10,016 nt of DNA, taken from NCBI GenBank assembly GCA_024399225.1, contig JAKSHV010000028.1, forward strand, positions 1 to 10,016, written 5' to 3'. Origin of the DNA: an archaeon (GTDB lineage: Archaea > Thermoplasmatota > Thermoplasmata > Methanomassiliicoccales > Methanomethylophilaceae). Of this stretch, positions 6,300 to 10,016 are shown piece by piece (position 1 is the first letter of the stretch; each line of letters begins with the position of its first letter). The position numbers were made by a program, and so were the translations under genes. The notes below the pieces were generated by a model. It ran no database searches. It had not been told where the DNA came from and worked only from the letters and a program-made list of their open reading frames with translations.

Positions 6300-6607
6300 C
6301 AACCGTTGCAGCGGTTGTACAAAACGTCCTCACAGTCTCTGTACCTCCTGTGAGGGCCAATAATCCTTCCAAACCGGAAGATTTTGCGAGATCTTCCGAA
6401 AGGGACATGGTTCATTGCGGCAACTTGGAAAACAACATGGGCATCTCACCTGTTAATGGAAGAAACGATCGGTCCTGCAGAACCGACCCCGACCATAATG
6501 ACTGCGCCGATCTGAATTCCATTATCCCCTCACCCTGCTTCTACGCAACGGACGTCCTGTCCTGGCACTCTTCGGAGGTGTATAACACATGCCGGGAGGA
6601 TTTCTGA
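6278..6607 (+). CDS. Possible Cys-rich hypothetical protein (109 aa)
   Basis: Not recognised. The open frame has acceptable codon use and six Cys residues (5.5%), spaced singly along the protein, with no membrane segment or signal peptide. It ends in TGA at 6605-6607, overlapping the next gene by 19 bases, with that gene's Shine-Dalgarno embedded in its last codons, an arrangement typical of an operon. Against it, no Shine-Dalgarno precedes the ATG at 6278. The low-complexity Asn/Asp/Ser/Pro-rich sequence does not suggest a fold, and the region is unusually rich in hairpins. N- and C-terminal segments echo each other (NTCRDD, NTCRED) because of a DNA direct repeat. It may be a genuine small protein or a chance frame over a structured leader. 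Confidence 0.35.
   Translation: MNTCRDDSTVAAVVQNVLTVSVPPVRANNPSKPEDFARSSERDMVHCGNLENNMGISPVNGRNDRSCRTDPDHNDCADLNSIIPSPCFYATDVLSWHSSEVYNTCREDF
6574..6580 (+). promoter_or_regulatory. Strong Shine-Dalgarno of the 129-aa ORF
   Basis: GGAGGTG, eight bases before the ATG at 6589, is a full-length match to the anti-Shine-Dalgarno core. It fixes this start and is the strongest ribosome site in the window. Confidence 0.7.
6581..6602 (+). repeat. Imperfect direct repeat, copy 2
   Basis: The second copy of the 23-base element at 6277-6299. Here it spans the start codon of the 129-aa ORF and follows directly on the GGAGGTG site; copy 1 lacks that site. Confidence 0.4.
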
Positions 6608-6978
6608 AAAGAGCATTGTTTAGGATGGCCCATAAGCCTGACAGTGTGCTGACGAGCCAGAAGATCATCGATACTAATCATTCTCTGAATCCGCAGTCCT
6701 GTGTGAATTCCAGATCCACGCTGGACCTTATGTGCGACCTGGTGTCCGATGAGAAGGACTGCTACCTGCGTGCGGCCTACTGTGTTTACTATATCGGTTA
6801 TTACAAACCGTTCACATGCTGCAATGAAGACACTGCGTTCTATCTCGCATCCGATGCTCTGAAATCCGAACACGGACTTCCGGATAATGAGGCATTCAGG
6901 CATAAATTCGATATCTGGTGCAATGGTGACAGTCCGGTAGAAGAAATTGCCGAATGGCTGCGCACCTGCAAGACCTGA
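6589..6978 (+). CDS. Cys- and Tyr-rich hypothetical protein (129 aa)
   Basis: I do not recognise the family. The start is well supported by GGAGGTG eight bases upstream. The protein has a basic N-terminus (KRALFRMAHK) and a Ser/Asn-rich linker to about residue 45. A probably helical, Cys/Tyr-rich core follows (DCYLRAAYCVYYIGYY, then FTCCNED), and the C-terminal half ends in EEIAEWLRTCK. Eight Cys in 129 residues (about 6%), including one CC pair, could bind metal or form disulfides, although there is no CxxC motif. No signal peptide or convincing membrane helix is seen. Codon use leans to CTG, CCG and GGT, while the Sel1 genes favour CTC and GGA, so recent acquisition is possible. The gene converges on mgtA with a 91-base gap. 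A reverse-strand frame over the same bases looks like a shadow. Confidence 0.65.
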   Translation: MPGGFLKRALFRMAHKPDSVLTSQKIIDTNHSLNPQSCVNSRSTLDLMCDLVSDEKDCYLRAAYCVYYIGYYKPFTCCNEDTAFYLASDALKSEHGLPDNEAFRHKFDIWCNGDSPVEEIAEWLRTCKT

Positions 6979-6990
6979 ACACTGTGCCAG

Positions 6991-6999
6991 CATTTTCTT
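6991..6999 (+). terminator. T-rich tract after the 129-aa ORF
   Basis: CATTTTCTT lies 13-21 bases after the TGA and is a plausible archaeal U-tract terminator for the plus-strand unit. Confidence 0.35.
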
Positions 7000-7061
7000 A
7001 AAAAAGGTCCATCGGACCACATCTGTTATGATGTGATCCGTATGGAAGGGGCCGAAGCCCC
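7000..7061 (-). terminator. Multi-hairpin terminator of mgtA
   Basis: Reading along the minus strand after the TAA, three stems follow in order. GGGGC-TTCG-GCCCC (7048-7061) has a UUCG loop. Next is a 10-bp stem with one wobble, 7030-7039 with 7014-7023. The third is GGTCC-GAT-GGACC (7006-7018), followed at once by TTTTTT (7000-7005). The last resembles a bacterial intrinsic terminator. The second and third stems share bases 7014-7018 and are mutually exclusive. Confidence 0.65.
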
Positions 7062-7069
7062 TAATGAGT

Positions 7070-9841
7070 TTAACAGGCGAAATACCCGTGCTTCCTGAGG
7101 CAACGCTTCTTCGCAAGGTTTGCAATGATGAAGTAGGTCAGTCCGATGAAGGGCATGAAGACCAGTGCGTACCAGGGGATTGCAACGAGACCGATGTCCT
7201 CGATCTGTCCGATGGGGGTGAAGGGGAACAGGGTTCCGAATGCAAGTGCAATCAGAGTGGTTGCAACCAGGATGGGTGCGGACCAGGACTGCAGGAAGGG
7301 AATCTTGTTGTTCCTGACGATGTGGATTGCCCATACCTGCATCCAGTACTGCTCGACACACCAGCAGGTCTCGAATGCTGCTACTGCTGCGAGGGACTGT
7401 TCTGCCTGCTCTACGGACATCGCCTCGAGCTTGGACTCAACATCGGTTACGAAACCGCCGGTGATGACGTCCCATCCGGAGTCGACTCCTGCACAGAACA
7501 TGGGGATGACGACGAATGCGAAGAACACCCACGAGATGATATCGGTGACACAGCACATAGGTCCGTATGCGACAAAGACTGTACGCAGGTTCGTTGTATC
7601 CCAGTTCTTAGGTTCACGGACGTACTCGTCCTCGACGTTGTCCCATGCAATGAACATACAGGCGATGTCGTTGATCAGGTTGAAGATAAGGATCTGCATC
7701 GGTCCGATGGGCTCGAAGTCGAACAGAAGGGTCGCCATGATGAGAGAGAACATGTAACCGAAGTTGATTCCTCCGATCATCTTGACGTACTTGGAGGTGT
7801 TGCAGTAGACGCACCTTCCCTGGATTGCTCCCTGTTTGAGGACACCGAGGTCCTTCTCGAGAAGGATGAGGTCTGCAGATTCCTTTGCGATGTCTGCACC
7901 GGTATCGACGGAGATACCCACATCGGCCTGCCTCATTGCGACGGAGTCGTTGATACCGTCTCCGAGGAGTCCGACGGTGTGTCCCTTTGCACGGAGTGCG
8001 GTAACGATACGGGCCTTGTTGTCAGGAGTGAGCCTTGCGAACACGTTGCAGGTCTCGACTGCCTCCTGGAGTTCCTCGTCGCTCATTGCGTCGATCTGAG
8101 TACCGACGTAGACCTCGGAGGTTGCGAGGTCGATCTCCTCGCAGACGTATTTGGTGACGAACTCGTTGTCTCCGGTGAGGACCTTGACCTGGATTCCGTA
8201 ATCCTTCATGTCCTTGATTGCATCGGCTGCGGATTCCTTGACGGGGTCCATGAAGACGATGAGTCCGGCGATGATGAGTTCGGATTCGTCGGCAGGACCG
8301 AAGTTGGTTCCGTCGGCGATGGGCTTGTAGCAGACTCCGAGGACACGCATTCCCTTGGTGCTGTACCACTCTGCGAGTCCGAGGATGTCGTTGGTGATCT
8401 TGTCGTCGATGGGCTGGATGTCCCTGTTCTCGTCAAGGTATCCGGTGGAGATGGACAGCATCTCCTGGATTGCTCCCTTGGAGATGACGAAGTCGATGTT
8501 GTCCTCGGTCCTCTTGACGACGACGGTTGCCCTCCTCCTGATGAAGTCGAAGGGGAGGTCGTTTACGAACTCATAGCCCTTCATCTCCTTGACGAGCTCT
8601 TCCTTCTCACCGGCGAACTCGTCGATGGCCCAGTCGATCTGGTTGGTGGAAGAGGTGAGGTTGGAGCTGTTAAGGCTGGAGTAGAGTGCGACGGTGGTGC
8701 TGTTGTTACCGAAGATGTCGCAGCAGGACTTGACGGAGATCTTGTTCTGGGTCAGGGTTCCGGTCTTATCGGAACAGAGAACGTCCATGGCTCCGAAGTT
8801 CTGGAGGGAGGTCATATCCTTGACGATGACCTTCTTCTTGGACATCTCGATTGCACCCTTTGCAAGGTTTGCGGTGACGATGGTGGAAAGCATCTCGGGC
8901 ATGAGTCCGACGGCAAGTGCGATTGCATACTTGATTGCGTCGAACACACCGTCGTAGGTGGGGTCCCTTGCGATCATGATGACAAGAACGGGAGGGATCA
9001 TGCAGACCATGATGGTGAGCAGGAGCTTGACAACCTTCTTGGTACCTACATCGTAGGCAGTCTTGGGTCTCTTTCCGGAAAGTTTGTCGGCCATTGCACC
9101 GAAGATGGTGTCGTTACCGACGTTGGATACGATTGCTTTTGCGGATCCACCGACGACGCTGGTTCCCATGAATGCGATGTTCTCGCACTCGAGAATGGAT
9201 TTGGAAGGACTGTCGGTGTCGTTGGTCTTGGTGACCTCGGCGGACTCTCCGGTGAGAGCTGCCTGGTCGATCTTAAGGTGGTTGGATTCGAGGATACGGA
9301 CATCTGCGGGGACTGTGTCTCCGGTGTCCATGATGATGATATCTCCGACGACAAGGTCCCTGGAGTCGATCTCTGCCTCCTCTCCGTCACGGATGACGGT
9401 GATGGTGGTGGAGACCATGCTCACGAGCTTGTCGGCGATCCTGGTGTTCCTGGTCTCCTGAATGAAGGAGACCGCTCCGGAAATGAGGATCAGGGAGGTG
9501 ATGATGGTGATGAAGATGTAATCATCCATGAATCCTGAGTACATGATGCCGAAGATTGTTCCATCATTCTCGACATCAAGACCACAGAGAATGTCGTCTA
9601 GGAATGCGTAGCAGAATAGTGCTAGCGCAAATACATTGCAGAATGCACGGTAGAACCTCCTGAGTGCCCTGTGCTTGTCCTTGTTAGTTACGGTGTTCCT
9701 TCCGTACTGAACACGGGCTGCACTGACCTCCTCCTGGGTAAGTCCCTCGGGACGGCTACCGAATTCTTCGATGACGTCTGCACACTCAGCGGAAGTGGCA
9801 AACTTCATCCTTTCTTCAGGCGTAAGCGAACCATTAGCCAT
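7070..9841 (-). CDS. mgtA: Mg2+-transporting P-type ATPase (P3B, MgtA-like)
   Basis: A 923-aa membrane pump that imports Mg2+ at the expense of ATP; E. coli MgtA is about 900 aa. Domains in order: cytoplasmic N-terminus (1-60); M1-M2 (about 65-125); actuator domain with TGES (197-200); M3-M4 (about 270-320) with the P3B signature GLMPEML (312-318). Then come NFGAMD and the phosphorylation motif DKTGT (Asp358), and the nucleotide domain with SKGA (454-457). TGDN (556-559) and the hinge motif GDGIND (627-632) follow, then six C-terminal membrane segments (about 690-910). The GLMPEML and NFGAMD motifs, and WDNVEDEYVREPKNWD after M6, separate MgtA from Ca2+ and heavy-metal pumps. The M6 segment reads NLIND where MgtA usually has NLLYD. 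Start: ATG at 9839-9841, because TTTTAAATCT lies 27 bases upstream, implying a leaderless mRNA; the frame stays open to a TTG at 9988, but that extension would cover the promoter. Single-gene unit with its own terminator. Confidence 0.95.
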   Translation of the reverse strand: MANGSLTPEERMKFATSAECADVIEEFGSRPEGLTQEEVSAARVQYGRNTVTNKDKHRALRRFYRAFCNVFALALFCYAFLDDILCGLDVENDGTIFGIMYSGFMDDYIFITIITSLILISGAVSFIQETRNTRIADKLVSMVSTTITVIRDGEEAEIDSRDLVVGDIIIMDTGDTVPADVRILESNHLKIDQAALTGESAEVTKTNDTDSPSKSILECENIAFMGTSVVGGSAKAIVSNVGNDTIFGAMADKLSGKRPKTAYDVGTKKVVKLLLTIMVCMIPPVLVIMIARDPTYDGVFDAIKYAIALAVGLMPEMLSTIVTANLAKGAIEMSKKKVIVKDMTSLQNFGAMDVLCSDKTGTLTQNKISVKSCCDIFGNNSTTVALYSSLNSSNLTSSTNQIDWAIDEFAGEKEELVKEMKGYEFVNDLPFDFIRRRATVVVKRTEDNIDFVISKGAIQEMLSISTGYLDENRDIQPIDDKITNDILGLAEWYSTKGMRVLGVCYKPIADGTNFGPADESELIIAGLIVFMDPVKESAADAIKDMKDYGIQVKVLTGDNEFVTKYVCEEIDLATSEVYVGTQIDAMSDEELQEAVETCNVFARLTPDNKARIVTALRAKGHTVGLLGDGINDSVAMRQADVGISVDTGADIAKESADLILLEKDLGVLKQGAIQGRCVYCNTSKYVKMIGGINFGYMFSLIMATLLFDFEPIGPMQILIFNLINDIACMFIAWDNVEDEYVREPKNWDTTNLRTVFVAYGPMCCVTDIISWVFFAFVVIPMFCAGVDSGWDVITGGFVTDVESKLEAMSVEQAEQSLAAVAAFETCWCVEQYWMQVWAIHIVRNNKIPFLQSWSAPILVATTLIALAFGTLFPFTPIGQIEDIGLVAIPWYALVFMPFIGLTYFIIANLAKKRCLRKHGYFAC

Positions 9842-9862
9842 AAACCGTTGCAAAAACTCATT

Positions 9863-9872
9863 AGATTTAAAA
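9863..9872 (-). promoter_or_regulatory. TATA-like box of mgtA
   Basis: The minus strand reads TTTTAAATCT, centred about 27 bases upstream of the ATG at 9841. Transcription would begin at or within a base or two of the start codon, leaving no room for a leader riboswitch. Confidence 0.6.
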
Positions 9873-9900
9873 CAGTCCCTTCGCGCATGACGATTACGGG

Positions 9901-9927
9901 CCACATTGTCCCTGTAGGGACATGTGG
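9901..9927. promoter_or_regulatory. Proximal dyad upstream of mgtA (putative operator)
   Basis: CCACA-T-TGTCCC-TGTA-GGGACA-TGTGG forms an 11-bp dyad with one unpaired T. Its core TGTCC-N6-GGACA (9907-9922) has the same architecture as the site at 9937-9952. It is centred about 47 bp upstream of the TATA box centre, in activator or upstream-repressor range. Confidence 0.5.
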
Positions 9928-9936
9928 GCGACAGGG

Positions 9937-9952
9937 TGTCCGAAATGGGACA
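9937..9952. promoter_or_regulatory. Distal dyad upstream of mgtA (putative operator)
   Basis: TGTCC-GAAATG-GGACA repeats the core of the proximal dyad, exactly 30 bp away centre to centre, about three helical turns, so two dimers would bind the same face of the DNA. A lone GGACA half-site lies at 9999-10003. Confidence 0.5.
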
Positions 9953-9953
9953 T

Positions 9954-9967
9954 AACCCCCGGGGGTT
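9954..9967. repeat. 14-bp perfect GC palindrome
   Basis: AACCCCCGGGGGTT is self-complementary over all 14 bases and directly adjoins the distal dyad. It could be a further binding site or part of an upstream gene's 3' end beyond the window; nothing else supported is seen from 9968 to 10016. Confidence 0.5.
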
Positions 9968-10016
9968 CAGTAAAAAATCCGGGTTCAAACCCCTTACTGG
10001 ACATATGAATAAACAT

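Larger units (their letters stand above)
6238..6588 (+). other. Hairpin-rich segment, possible structured leader or ncRNA
   Basis: Several perfect short stems follow one another. GGGGA/TCCCC is at 6246-6260; an alternative GGTTC/GAACC is at 6253-6266. CAACCG/CGGTTG is at 6300-6317. CCTCACAG/CTGTGAGG is at 6328-6355. CGGAAGAT/ATCTTCCG is at 6375-6398. TCGGT/ACCGA lies near 6469-6486. I looked for RNase P and SRP RNA signatures and did not find them. The segment also contains a 109-codon open frame, so the stems may be incidental. It could be a long structured leader for the gene at 6589, a separate RNA, or coding sequence. Confidence 0.25.

Noticed and set aside
6238..6588. RNase P RNA or SRP RNA in the hairpin-rich stretch
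   Set aside because: The conserved RNase P GAGGAAAGTCC-type block and the SRP domain IV GGAA/AGCAG motifs were not found.
6541..7125. A 194-codon minus-strand frame across the 129-aa ORF and the mgtA terminator
   Set aside because: It runs through the terminator hairpins and into the 3' end of mgtA, while the plus-strand frame has a strong Shine-Dalgarno and better codon use.
7064..9538. An 824-codon open frame on the plus strand opposite mgtA
   Set aside because: It lies wholly antisense to a gene with every P-type ATPase motif. Its Asp/Gly/Val/Cys-rich composition is what the complement of strongly biased codons gives, and no domain is recognisable.
9842..9988. N-terminal extension of mgtA to a TTG start
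   Set aside because: The added 49 residues do not resemble an MgtA N-terminus and cover the TATA box and dyads.
9968..9999. Possible tRNA-like T arm (GGGTTCAAACCC) within a CAGTAA/TTACTG inverted repeat
   Set aside because: The T stem pairs over only three bases and no acceptor, D or anticodon arms can be drawn.

Overview
The window looks archaeal, most likely from a gut or rumen methanogen of the Methanomassiliicoccales/Thermoplasmatota type; this placement is an inference. The evidence: TATA-like boxes sit about 26-35 bases upstream of several start codons, giving leaderless or nearly leaderless first genes. The tRNA-Ser gene has no encoded CCA and ends at a T run. Sel1-repeat genes are unusually dense. 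All eleven coding regions stop at TGA or TAA and none at TAG, which would suit a pyrrolysine-using lineage, although the sample is small. No ribosomal or pyl gene is present to settle the taxonomy.

Layout, left to right. (a) 1-735: the 3' part of a nitrilase-family carbon-nitrogen hydrolase whose start lies off the left edge. (b) 795-878: tRNA-Ser(GGA). (c) 956-1887: a two-gene unit with a PemK/MazF-like protein followed by a DEDDh 3'-5' exonuclease, and no recognisable antitoxin. (d) 1945-6044: five Sel1-repeat genes carrying about 29 repeats. The first (378 aa) meets an inverted one (245 aa, acidic tail) end to end with a 1-base gap. The inverted gene is divergent from a tight three-gene operon (234, 269 and 204 aa). 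(e) 6045-6978: a hairpin-rich stretch with two overlapping Cys-rich ORFs of unknown function, the second preceded by a near-perfect Shine-Dalgarno. (f) 7070-9841, minus strand: mgtA, a P3B-type Mg2+-transporting ATPase, with a hairpin-and-T-run terminator. (g) 9842-10016: its promoter region, holding two identical-architecture dyads (TGTCC-N6-GGACA) exactly 30 bp apart and a 14-bp GC palindrome.

How the parts may work together. The Sel1 proteins lack visible signal peptides or membrane segments and are probably cytoplasmic protein-interaction scaffolds; their partners are not visible here. The PemK/MazF-like gene and the exonuclease may form a small nucleic-acid-processing unit. mgtA imports Mg2+ and is probably controlled at the DNA level through the paired dyads, because its TATA box implies a leaderless mRNA with no room for a leader riboswitch. 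The least explained parts are 6045-6978 and the mgtA operator region.
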